Below, one piece after another: positions 34,544-42,740 of a stretch of DNA of 64,000 nucleotides. This DNA is from Roseivirga sp. 4D4 (lineage in GTDB: Bacteria; Bacteroidota; Bacteroidia; Cytophagales; Cyclobacteriaceae): contig NZ_MDGP01000001.1 in NCBI RefSeq assembly GCF_001747095.1, positions 3,331,001 through 3,395,000 on the forward strand, given 5' to 3'. A program made the position numbers and the translations under genes. The stretch's first letter is position 1. Every line of letters starts with the position of its first letter. The notes below the pieces were generated by a model. It saw nothing but the letters and a program-made list of their open reading frames with translations. It did no database searches and was not told where the DNA came from.

Positions 34544-36097
34544 ATGAAAAACACAGCGGGTTATTTGAAAGTAGGCGCTCTTAGTGTTATACTTTTGTTC
34601 TCCATTAGTGCTTGCTCCAAGAAAACTAGCCAAAGTACTACTACTGGTGCTACGTATGCCACAAAAAAGAGCAACCTCGGCTTCAAACCATATGACGACC
34701 AGGCATTACCAAACCCTCCGGGAATGGTATTTGTGCAGGGAGGTAGAACTATTTTAGGCTCTTATGAACAAGATCTTTATGGTTCTCGTGACAATGTCGA
34801 GAGAACTGTGACGGTTAACTCGTTCTGGATGGACGAAACAGAAGTCACCAACAAAGATTGGAGGGAGTATGTACACTACCAGTACAACCCTCAGGACTTA
34901 CCCCTTCCAAAGAACATCGAAATAGAAGATCCAAATTCTAAGGATAACGAAAACGCAGCAGACCCAATCTTACCATTCATTCCAGACCTTCAGGGGCCAA
35001 CCCATAGCAAGAGTAACCCAAAAATGATGGTGGATATCATTCCGAACGATGCGGTTTGGACAAGCAATTTTTCGTTTAACGATGTTTACGCAGAGAATTA
35101 CTATAGTAACCCAGGATTCAATGACTATCCGGTGGTAGGAGTAACCTGGAGGCAGGTGGTCGATTATTCTAAGTGGAGAACGGACTTTGTAAACCTTAAG
35201 CAAATCTTTGAAATGGATTTTGAAGAGCTGCCTTTGACTTTCCAGGAAGAGTTCATCGTGGTTAATGAGACCTCTGGTGATTATGAGCTAGGAATAGGTG
35301 GTCAAGTAATTGGTGACAACAATGGCGACAAGCAGTTGATCTCCGTTGAGGACTTTGATGATTTTCAGCAAGAGGTGGTTGAGTTCATGAATGAGGAAGT
35401 TAACAAAAGACAGTTCATTGAAAGAGGTATTTATTTACCACAGTTCAGGCTCCCTAACGAAGCTGAGTGGGAATATGCTGCAAAAGCGACCATTGGTACC
35501 GTTTACTTAGATGAAAATGAAGAGTACGGAAGAATCTACCCTTGGGATGGAAGAAGTACAAGAAATCCTTTCGGCAAAAAGAGAGGTGAGCACTTGGCAA
35601 ATTTCAAGAGAGGTCGCGGTGACTATGCGGGTATTGCCGGTAATGTCAACAATGATGCCTCTGTAATTCCAGAGCCTGTTGGCGAAAGAGAACCAAATGA
35701 TTTTAACCTTTTCAATATGGCAGGTAATGTCAGTGAGTGGGTTTTTGATACTTATCGTCCACTTTCATACGGTGACTTCGATGATTTGAACCCTGTGAGA
35801 AAAGATGGTACTGGCGATTCAGAAAAAGACTATGGTTGGGAGTCCAGCCAAGTAAGAGATAGTGTTTCATTTAACCCTCAACTCGAGTATCGCTCACTAG
35901 TAAACGATCGCTCCAAAGTATATAAAGGTGGTTCTTGGAAAGATGTCGCTTACTGGATGGCTCCAGGTACCAGAAGGTTCCTTGACATGGACAGGGCCAC
36001 TTCTACTATCGGGTTCCGTTGTGCGATGATCTCAATCGGTTCAAGACAGCTAGATCAATCTAACGGCATCATAAGCAGGGTTTTCGGCAGAAAGTAA
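34544..36097 (+). CDS. gldJ: Gliding motility/type IX secretion lipoprotein GldJ-like (SUMF1 fold)
   Basis: A 517-residue lipoprotein (lipobox ISAC, Cys24) with a formylglycine-generating-enzyme-like fold. The order of segments is GMVFVQGGRTILGS, SFWMDETEVTN, YPVVGVTWRQVVDYSKWRTDFVN, FRLPNEAEWEYAAKA, a GEHLANFKRGRGDYAGIAG segment, DFNLFNMAGNVSEWVFDTYRP and a final YKGGSWKD...TRRFLDMD..IGFRC. The central segments match GldJ better than GldK as I recall them. GldJ stabilises the type IX secretion/gliding machinery at the outer membrane. No other gld genes are next to it. A strong terminator follows. Confidence 0.82.
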   Translation: MKNTAGYLKVGALSVILLFSISACSKKTSQSTTTGATYATKKSNLGFKPYDDQALPNPPGMVFVQGGRTILGSYEQDLYGSRDNVERTVTVNSFWMDETEVTNKDWREYVHYQYNPQDLPLPKNIEIEDPNSKDNENAADPILPFIPDLQGPTHSKSNPKMMVDIIPNDAVWTSNFSFNDVYAENYYSNPGFNDYPVVGVTWRQVVDYSKWRTDFVNLKQIFEMDFEELPLTFQEEFIVVNETSGDYELGIGGQVIGDNNGDKQLISVEDFDDFQQEVVEFMNEEVNKRQFIERGIYLPQFRLPNEAEWEYAAKATIGTVYLDENEEYGRIYPWDGRSTRNPFGKKRGEHLANFKRGRGDYAGIAGNVNNDASVIPEPVGEREPNDFNLFNMAGNVSEWVFDTYRPLSYGDFDDLNPVRKDGTGDSEKDYGWESSQVRDSVSFNPQLEYRSLVNDRSKVYKGGSWKDVAYWMAPGTRRFLDMDRATSTIGFRCAMISIGSRQLDQSNGIISRVFGRK

Positions 36098-36125
36098 GTA
36101 GAAGAACCAAGCTTCAAGATATTTC

Positions 36126-36153
36126 AAGGCCTCAGAATTGAGGCCTTTTTTTA
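36126..36153 (+). terminator. Rho-independent terminator after gldJ
   Basis: AAGGCCTCA pairs with TGAGGCCTT around a GAAT loop, followed by a T run. The symmetry could also stop transcription of the convergent comF gene. Confidence 0.85.
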
Positions 36154-36855
36154 TTTAGCACCCCCAATAGTGGCAATGCTCAAAGAGCGAGGTTCACATT
36201 GCTGTAAAACTTCCAGACACGCCACCAATGTTGAACCTGTTGTCAATAAGTCGTCAACTAAGAGAACACGTTGATCTCGAAGGTTGTCCTTATCTAATAC
36301 CTCAAAAACACCTTCCACATTTTTGATCCTACTCAGTTTAGACCGCCTTGTCTGTGAATCAACATGCTTCACCTTAATGAGCGTATCCAAATTCATGGAA
36401 AGGCTCAGTGATCGAGACAAGCCGAGTCCAAAATGTTCACTTTGATTATAGCCACGCTCTTTCAGTCTTTTAGGATGCAATGGTACAGGAACTATAACAT
36501 CAAAAGCACCAGCAAAACCGTCCTCAAACAGCTCTCCACCATATCTTCGGCCTATCATCTCTCCAATTCCTGGTTGGTTACCATATTTCAGGTGGTGTAA
36601 GACTTTCTGAATGAGCCCTTTCTTAAAAAAGTGAGCATAAACCAAAACATGAGCTAGCTCAATGACTCCATCAAATTTTTCCCTGAACTGTGGAACTTCA
36701 AGCTTATGGGTATGGGTTTTTGGTAAATTGTAGTGACATTTCGGGCATAAATAGTCGCTGCCTTTTGGGAGCAAGCCCTCACAACCTAAACAGAGGTTAG
36801 GGTAGAATAGAGATACGAAATCAGCCAAAAATGTAGAGAGCGATCTTTGATTCAT
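36151..36855 (-). CDS. comF: ComF-family phosphoribosyltransferase-like protein
   Basis: The start is placed at ATG 36855 (MNQRSLSTFL), giving 234 residues; an upstream ATG at 36897 would run into the divergent gene. An N-terminal zinc ribbon uses Cys22, Cys25, Cys37 and Cys40. The C-terminal part is a type I PRTase with VLLVDDLLTTGSTL as the PRPP-binding loop. ComF proteins help natural DNA uptake, where they are thought to act at the import of single-stranded DNA; a role in competence here is inferred from the family. Confidence 0.9.
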   Translation of the reverse strand: MNQRSLSTFLADFVSLFYPNLCLGCEGLLPKGSDYLCPKCHYNLPKTHTHKLEVPQFREKFDGVIELAHVLVYAHFFKKGLIQKVLHHLKYGNQPGIGEMIGRRYGGELFEDGFAGAFDVIVPVPLHPKRLKERGYNQSEHFGLGLSRSLSLSMNLDTLIKVKHVDSQTRRSKLSRIKNVEGVFEVLDKDNLRDQRVLLVDDLLTTGSTLVACLEVLQQCEPRSLSIATIGGAK

Positions 36856-36882
36856 TTTATTAAAGAATAAATTAAGAGAAAT

Positions 36883-37236
36883 ATGAGTATAGTACAAGAG
36901 TTCAATGACTATAGAGCCAAAATGAACGAGAAGATTCTCGAAGAAGATAATAAAGTGCTCAAGAGACTCTTTAACCTTGACACAAATGCGTTTGCCGAAG
37001 GCGCGCTTGATATTAAAACCAAAGAAGTTGTCGGTTTGGCTTGTTCAATGGTGCTTCGCTGTGACGATTGTGTCAAATACCACCTAGGCAAATGTCATGA
37101 GGTGGGGATTACAACTAAACAGGTGTTCGAGGCCCTTTCTATTGCCAACCTGATTGGCGGCACCATAGTAATCCCTCACTTGAGAAGAGCCGTTGAATAC
37201 TGGGAAAGCCTACAGGAAGAAGGCGAAAATGTATAA
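36883..37236 (+). CDS. Carboxymuconolactone decarboxylase/AhpD-like protein
   Basis: A 117-residue all-helical protein with the AhpD-type redox motif Cys60-x-x-Cys63 and His67 (LRCDDCVKYHLGK). Such proteins form trimers or hexamers and act as peroxidase partners or small decarboxylases. It is divergent from comF with 27 bases between starts, and its stop overlaps the next gene (ATGTATAA), so it is co-translated with it. Confidence 0.88.
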   Translation: MSIVQEFNDYRAKMNEKILEEDNKVLKRLFNLDTNAFAEGALDIKTKEVVGLACSMVLRCDDCVKYHLGKCHEVGITTKQVFEALSIANLIGGTIVIPHLRRAVEYWESLQEEGENV

Positions 37237-37594
37237 AAAAGACCTTGAGCTTCAAAGAAAATGGGTGAAGCTACTCACTCAACTAGGTGAAACCATTGGC
37301 AAGCGACCAAAGGACCTGAATAGCACACTATTCCTTATTGGAGTTCAGGAACTGGGAAAGGGAAAGCAAAACTTCTCCAAAGAAGAGAAGCAAGACCTTA
37401 TGCACATCGCCATTTGCAAAGTTCTGAGCTATTCTGGTTACTACGAGCTAGAAGGCCTTGACAAAGAAGGTTGGCCACATTGGGTGGCCATGAATAAATT
37501 ACCTCGCTTTGACCTGTTAGACCAGGAAAAATTACTCAAAATGCATGTTTTGGAGTACTTTGAAAAAGAATACGACTTGAAAATCACACTATGA
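37229..37594 (+). CDS. Conserved protein of unknown function
   Basis: A 121-residue protein taken from the ATG at 37229, which overlaps the stop of the AhpD-like gene by eight bases; the frame is open further upstream but would read through that gene. It is mostly helical (DLELQRKWVKLLTQLGETIGKRP, FSKEEKQDLMHIAICKVLSYSGYYELEG) with no signal peptide or known motif. Its stop overlaps the xth start by four bases, so three genes form one unit with xth. Confidence 0.78.
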   Translation: MYKKDLELQRKWVKLLTQLGETIGKRPKDLNSTLFLIGVQELGKGKQNFSKEEKQDLMHIAICKVLSYSGYYELEGLDKEGWPHWVAMNKLPRFDLLDQEKLLKMHVLEYFEKEYDLKITL

Positions 37595-38349
37595 AAATCA
37601 TCTCTTACAACGTCAATGGGATTAGAGCGGCATTAAAAAAGGGTTTTGACTCTTGGCTTCGTGAAGAAAACCCAGACATTGTCTGCCTGCAAGAGCTTAA
37701 AGCCATGGCAGACCAAATTGAGCCCTTTTACAAAGAGTTAGGGTATGAGCTGTACACGGAAACCGCAGAGAAGAAGGGTTACAGTGGTGTGGCCATATTG
37801 ACTAAGCGCAAACCTAAACATGTCGAATATGGGTGTGGCAACTCCCTCTATGATAATGAGGGTCGGGTAATCCGCGCTGACTTTGATAATTTCTCCGTCA
37901 TGTCAGTTTATATGCCAAGTGGCACAAGTGGAGATATTAGACAAGACTTCAAGTACGAGTGGCTCGACTTTTTCTATAACTATGCTCATGAATTGACTAA
38001 ATTCATTCCTAACCTGGTGATAAGCGGTGACTATAACATAGCACATACGCCTATTGACATCCATAACCCCGTTTCCAATAAAAACTCGTCTGGTTTTCTT
38101 CCTGAAGAACGCGAGTGGATGTCAAAATTCATCGACTCTGGATTCATCGATAGTTTTCGTGCTTTCAACCCGGATCCCCACCATTATTCCTGGTGGAGTT
38201 ACAGAGCAAACTCTCGGGCCAATAACAAAGGATGGCGCATTGATTATCACATGACCACGCGATCCATGGAAGAAAGATTAAAGTCAGCCTCCATACTTCC
38301 AGGGGCCCATCACTCGGATCACTGCCCGATTGTATTAGAAATTGACTGA
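37591..38349 (+). CDS. xth: Exodeoxyribonuclease III (AP endonuclease)
   Basis: A 252-residue enzyme of the ExoIII/APE1 family. The metal ligand Asn7 and Glu35 are in ISYNVNG and LQELKA; YSGVAIL, SVYMPSG, SGDYNIAHTPIDIHNP, the WWSYRANSRANNKGWRIDYH segment and the closing SDHCPIVLEID follow. It cuts DNA at abasic sites and trims 3' ends in base-excision repair. It is the last gene of the comF-divergent unit. Confidence 0.95.
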   Translation: MKIISYNVNGIRAALKKGFDSWLREENPDIVCLQELKAMADQIEPFYKELGYELYTETAEKKGYSGVAILTKRKPKHVEYGCGNSLYDNEGRVIRADFDNFSVMSVYMPSGTSGDIRQDFKYEWLDFFYNYAHELTKFIPNLVISGDYNIAHTPIDIHNPVSNKNSSGFLPEEREWMSKFIDSGFIDSFRAFNPDPHHYSWWSYRANSRANNKGWRIDYHMTTRSMEERLKSASILPGAHHSDHCPIVLEID

Positions 38350-38440
38350 ATAAGTAGTATATTCTCCTCTTTATCAATCGTTTTACAATCCTTTGCGTAT
38401 GATTTGCGTAATTAAAGTGTAAAACAAAATTTCAGAGGAC

Positions 38441-41400
38441 ATGGGATCTAATGAGGCACTGAAAAATCAACTAAAAGCCTATAAAGCAAAGTACTATAGG
38501 AATAAGGCGATTAAGGGTGCCATCGTGTTTGCCGCACTGATCCTTGCTTTTTTTCTGGTCATCAATACTGTAGAGTTTTCTGGTCGGCTTGGATCATCAG
38601 GTAGAGCTGCTCTATTATATGCTTTCATAGGTTTTGCCCTTGTCTCTTTCTATGGTTTAGTACTCAGGCATATTTTAACGATCAAGAATGTAAGCAAGCA
38701 GATCAGTAATGAAGAGGCCGCCCTTCAAATTGGGAAGTTCTTCCCAGAAATATCTGATAAGCTTCTGAATATCATTCAGTTAGAAAAGCTCTCTAGTAAA
38801 GAGAACGAATTGCTTCTAGCAAGTATCAGACAGAAAAGTAGTAGTATTCAACAAGTTCCTTTTGTAAATGCCATTGACTTAAAGGCCAACAAGAGATACC
38901 TCCGTTATGTATATACTCCTGTAGCCATCATCGTTGCGCTGTTAATATTTTTGCCCCAATTTATCACGGAAAGCTCAACCCGTATCATTAAGTACAATTC
39001 TGACTTCAAGGCTGAGGCACCATTCTCCTTTATCATCGACACTCAGCAATTAGAAGGCTTTATTGATGAGCCGTTTACTCTGTCGATAGAAACAAAAGGA
39101 CAATTAAGCCCAAATGATGTATTCATTTGGATTAATGAGCGCAAAATTAAAGTCTCGAAGCTGGGTACTGACAAATTTGAATATAGAATTGATCGTTTAC
39201 GCGGTGATATAAGTTTCAGTCTAGAGTCTGAGGGCATACTATCCGATCGCTATACAATCGATGCAGCCTTTAGGCCATCTATTGACCTCTTTAGCATGGA
39301 CATAGAATACCCTAAGTACACACTAAGAGAAAATGAGAGTATTCGTAACTCTGGAAACCTTACGGTACCCGAGGGCACTCAAGTCAGTTGGAAGTTCAGT
39401 ACGCAACACACTGAATCACTCTCCGTATTATTTGCCAATAAAAATGAACTTGTTTCAGCCGAAGACCTTAATAATGGTCAATTTCAAATCAAAAAGACCA
39501 TTGAAAGTTCAGGCCCTTACTCCATCCAACTTCAAAACGAATTCAGCAGTAACAAAGACTCTCTCAAATTTCAAATCGAAGTGATCAAAGACAGGTACCC
39601 AGAAATCGTTTTAGATCAATTCCAGGATACCGTGCTCTACAAAAACATTGTCCTTGGTGGAAATATTAGAGATGACTATGGGTTCTCATCCCTTTCCTTT
39701 CACTATTCATATGATGGAGAACGTTCATATGAGTCCTTCAAGATCCCTTTTAACCGAGAGCTATCCGATCAAAGTTATTACCAAGTCTATACACTGGATT
39801 CAGCAAAGATTCAGGCTGGAGCTGAGTTGAAGTATTATATGCAAGTCGCTGACAATGATGCTGTCAATGGTTCCAAGGCTGTGAAGTCTGCAACCTATAG
39901 CTTCAAAATCCCATCGCTGGAAGACATTGAAGCTGAAATCGAAGCCAATGACAAGCAAATTCAGAGTGAAATTGATAAGACCTTAGAAGATGCCAGGGAA
40001 CTGAACAAAATGATTGAAGAGGCAGATGAACGCCTAAAAACCAAGAAGGAGATAGAGTGGCAGGATGAAAAACTCATGCAAGAAATTCTGGACCAAAAAG
40101 AAAAACTTGCCGAGAAGGTCGATGAACTGAAAAAGGAAAACCAGCTAAACAATCAGAAGCTAGAGCAATTCAAACCCCAAAACGAATCCATTAAACAGAA
40201 AATGGAACAGCTCCAAGAAATCATGAACAACGTCTTGGATGATGAAATGAAAAAACTCTATGATGAACTTAGAGAGTTGCTGGAGGAACAGTCTGATATA
40301 GAGGAGTTTAGGGACAAAATGGATGATCTTCGGGAAAACAGTAGCAACCTTGAAGAAGACCTGGAAAGAACATTGGAGCTCTTTAAAAAACTGCAGTTTG
40401 ACAAGATGTTGGAAGACAACATCGAGAAGTTACAAGAGGAAATTGACGATCAGGAAGCCCTAAATAAAGAAACACAAAAGGGAGAGAAAACAAACGAAGA
40501 ACTAGCCGAACAACAGAAGAAGGAGCAAGAAGATCTAGAAAAATTACAAGAGGAACTGGACAAACTCAACGAGCTAAATCAAGACAGGAAAAACCCAGAC
40601 AGTTTGCCCGAAGATTTGGATGAAGACCTTGAGGAAGCTAAAGAAGAGCAACAAAAAGCTCAAGAAGAATTAAACCCAGAAGGCCAGAATTCCGAAGGTG
40701 AGAAAGGAGAAAACGAAGAAAACTCACAGGAGAAAGAACAACAAAAAAGTGAAGGCCAAGAGTCTCAAAGTGAACAACAACGCCAAAATGCCTCCAAGGC
40801 TCAAAAACGGGCTGCGGAAAAAATGAAAGAGGTAAAGCAAAGCCTTCAATCTATGCAGAGCGGAGCGCAGATGGAACAACAGCAAGAAAACCTCGAGAAC
40901 CTACGAGATTTAGTAGATAACCTCGTTACACTGTCTTTTAATCAGGAAGGTCTAATGAATGAGTTCAAAGAAATCCGTCAAAGCGACCCTCGGTATGTTA
41001 AATTGTCTCAACGTCAACTGAAGCTTCAAGACGATTCCAAAATCATTCAGGATAGTCTCATCTCACTTTCTCAACGAGTGTTTCAAATATCGTCCTTCGT
41101 CATGCGTGAATTGGGAGAGATGAATAGACAAATGGATGGAGCAGTAGAGACACTTAAAGAAAAAAGGGTGAGTCAAGCCGTTGGTAAACAGCAATTTGCG
41201 ATGACATCGATTAACAACCTTGCGCTTTTGCTCGATGATGTAGTCCAACAAATGCAACAACAAATGGCTAGCCAGATGGGCAAAGGTAGCTCTAAAGGAA
41301 ACCAGAAAAACAAACCACAAATGGGTGGGCTAAGTGAACTACAACAACAACTTAGCGAACAGATCAAAGAACTCAAGGAGAGTGGTATGTCTGGGCGACA

Positions 41401-41827
41401 GCTCAGTGAACAGCTCGCTAAACTCGCTTCGCAACAAGAAAGACTCAGAAATGCCCTTGAAAATTTTGAAACCGGACTCGATGGAAATAAATTGGGTGAG
41501 AAAATTGATCAATTGATCAATCAAATGGAAGAAAATGAATGGGATCTCATCAACAAAAGCATTACTGACGAGACCGTTCAAAGACAGCAAGATATCTTGA
41601 CAAGACTACTTGAAGCTGAGAATTCAGTTCAAGAGCGAGGTGAAGATGAGGAACGAAAAGGACGAACAGCCTTTGACTATGACTTGTCAATTCCAGAATC
41701 TCTTAATGAATACTTAAAGGCCAAAGAAAAAGAAATAGAGCTGCTGAGAACCATACCAGCCAAACTAAATCCTTACTACAAGAAAGAGACCAATAAGTAT
41801 TTCAAAAAGATCAAGGAAAAGAATTGA
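38441..41827 (+). CDS. DUF4175-like membrane protein with long coiled coil
   Basis: The 1128-residue protein has two or three N-terminal membrane helices (about 25-43, 53-73 and 150-168). A beta-rich Ig-like extracytoplasmic part runs over ~190-490, and a very long acidic, Glu/Lys/Gln-rich coiled coil over ~490-960. The C-terminal part is helical too. This plan matches DUF4175 proteins of Bacteroidota, whose role is unknown. It opens the block of co-directional genes that runs to the proposed origin. The next gene starts eight bases after its stop. Confidence 0.88.
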   Translation: MGSNEALKNQLKAYKAKYYRNKAIKGAIVFAALILAFFLVINTVEFSGRLGSSGRAALLYAFIGFALVSFYGLVLRHILTIKNVSKQISNEEAALQIGKFFPEISDKLLNIIQLEKLSSKENELLLASIRQKSSSIQQVPFVNAIDLKANKRYLRYVYTPVAIIVALLIFLPQFITESSTRIIKYNSDFKAEAPFSFIIDTQQLEGFIDEPFTLSIETKGQLSPNDVFIWINERKIKVSKLGTDKFEYRIDRLRGDISFSLESEGILSDRYTIDAAFRPSIDLFSMDIEYPKYTLRENESIRNSGNLTVPEGTQVSWKFSTQHTESLSVLFANKNELVSAEDLNNGQFQIKKTIESSGPYSIQLQNEFSSNKDSLKFQIEVIKDRYPEIVLDQFQDTVLYKNIVLGGNIRDDYGFSSLSFHYSYDGERSYESFKIPFNRELSDQSYYQVYTLDSAKIQAGAELKYYMQVADNDAVNGSKAVKSATYSFKIPSLEDIEAEIEANDKQIQSEIDKTLEDARELNKMIEEADERLKTKKEIEWQDEKLMQEILDQKEKLAEKVDELKKENQLNNQKLEQFKPQNESIKQKMEQLQEIMNNVLDDEMKKLYDELRELLEEQSDIEEFRDKMDDLRENSSNLEEDLERTLELFKKLQFDKMLEDNIEKLQEEIDDQEALNKETQKGEKTNEELAEQQKKEQEDLEKLQEELDKLNELNQDRKNPDSLPEDLDEDLEEAKEEQQKAQEELNPEGQNSEGEKGENEENSQEKEQQKSEGQESQSEQQRQNASKAQKRAAEKMKEVKQSLQSMQSGAQMEQQQENLENLRDLVDNLVTLSFNQEGLMNEFKEIRQSDPRYVKLSQRQLKLQDDSKIIQDSLISLSQRVFQISSFVMRELGEMNRQMDGAVETLKEKRVSQAVGKQQFAMTSINNLALLLDDVVQQMQQQMASQMGKGSSKGNQKNKPQMGGLSELQQQLSEQIKELKESGMSGRQLSEQLAKLASQQERLRNALENFETGLDGNKLGEKIDQLINQMEENEWDLINKSITDETVQRQQDILTRLLEAENSVQERGEDEERKGRTAFDYDLSIPESLNEYLKAKEKEIELLRTIPAKLNPYYKKETNKYFKKIKEKN

Positions 41828-41835
41828 GCCCTTCA

Positions 41836-42237
41836 ATGAAGAACATAAGCATCGAAATACCATCTCTTGTTGAGAACATTCGTATAGTCGAGAGTTTCGT
41901 AGACAACGCAAAAGAAGAATACAGCTTAACCGATGATCTTTATGGCAACATTATGATTGCCGTCATAGAGTCCGTTAATAATGCCATCATTCATGGAAAT
42001 AAATCGGATAAAGCCAAAAATGTCTTGCTTAGTGCCAACTTACATGATGAACAGATCGTCTTTACGGTAAGCGATCAGGGAAATGGTTTTGATCATCAAA
42101 ACCTTCCAGATCCAACAGCACCCGAAAACATAGAAAAAGTAGGGGGAAGAGGTATCTTCCTGATTAAGAACCTCGCAGATGAAGTTAACTTCAAAAGTGA
42201 CGGCAGTAAGTTAGAGCTCACTTTCTATCTGAGTTAA
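41836..42237 (+). CDS. RsbW/SpoIIAB-like ATP-binding protein
   Basis: The ATG at 41836 is preferred to an in-frame TTG at 41824. The 133-residue protein is a lone HATPase domain: N box ESVNNAIIHGN, G1 box DQGNGFD, and GGRGIFLI as G2. Such small ATPases act as anti-sigma or switch kinases that phosphorylate an antagonist protein. No sigma factor or STAS antagonist is next to it, so partners must be elsewhere. It overlaps the ybeY start by one base. Confidence 0.88.
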   Translation: MKNISIEIPSLVENIRIVESFVDNAKEEYSLTDDLYGNIMIAVIESVNNAIIHGNKSDKAKNVLLSANLHDEQIVFTVSDQGNGFDHQNLPDPTAPENIEKVGGRGIFLIKNLADEVNFKSDGSKLELTFYLS

Positions 42238-42665
42238 TGCCAAATATCAACTTCTTTCAAGAAGAGGTCTCATTTACCCTAAAACACAAACGCGTACTCC
42301 GTGCTTGGATCAACGAAGTCGTTCACAATTATTCGCAAGAAATTGAGTCTGTCAATTTTATATATTGTTCAGACAACTATTTGTTAGAGGTAAATAAACA
42401 ATACCTCGAACACGACTATTACACTGACATCATAACCTTCGATAACCGAGAAGATTCAAGTTTGCCAATTGATTCCGACATCTTCATTTCCATAGATCGT
42501 GTACGTGAAAATTCCAAAGAGCTCAACGTTCCCTACCAACAAGAACTTCACCGAGTGATGGTACACGGAGTCTTACACCTTCTTGGCAAACTGGACAAAA
42601 CTGAGGAGCAAAAACGAGACATGAGAAAAAGCGAAGAAGCTTCTTTATCTTTGCTGAACATTTGA
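42237..42665 (+). CDS. ybeY: Endoribonuclease YbeY (16S rRNA maturation)
   Basis: A 142-residue protein with the UPF0054/YbeY zinc region HGVLHLLGKLDKTEEQ. The first two histidines are present; the third (H of GYDH in Escherichia coli) is replaced in KLDK, a change I recall in other Bacteroidota members. It should help mature the 3' end of 16S rRNA and ribosome quality control. The TAATG overlap links it to the ATPase gene; the 75-base gap to mnmG holds the parS sites. Confidence 0.92.
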   Translation: MPNINFFQEEVSFTLKHKRVLRAWINEVVHNYSQEIESVNFIYCSDNYLLEVNKQYLEHDYYTDIITFDNREDSSLPIDSDIFISIDRVRENSKELNVPYQQELHRVMVHGVLHLLGKLDKTEEQKRDMRKSEEASLSLLNI

Positions 42666-42677
42666 ACAAACACAGAG

Positions 42678-42693
42678 TGTTCCACGTGAAACT
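42678..42693. promoter_or_regulatory. parS-like ParB-binding site 1
   Basis: TGTTCCACGTGAAACT matches 15 of 16 positions of the ParB consensus TGTTNCACGTGAAACA; only the last base differs. It lies in the ybeY-mnmG gap, about 4.5 kb from the proposed origin. Confidence 0.85.
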
Positions 42694-42710
42694 TTTTCGA
42701 CTAGCGCAAC

Positions 42711-42726
42711 TGTTTCACGTGGAACT
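42711..42726. promoter_or_regulatory. parS-like ParB-binding site 2
   Basis: TGTTTCACGTGGAACT, read on the other strand as AGTTCCACGTGAAACA, also matches 15 of 16 positions. Its centre is 33 bases from that of site 1, in mirror orientation. The pair fills most of the mnmG upstream region and could also influence its transcription. Confidence 0.85.
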
Positions 42727-42740
42727 ATTGATTTAAGGAA

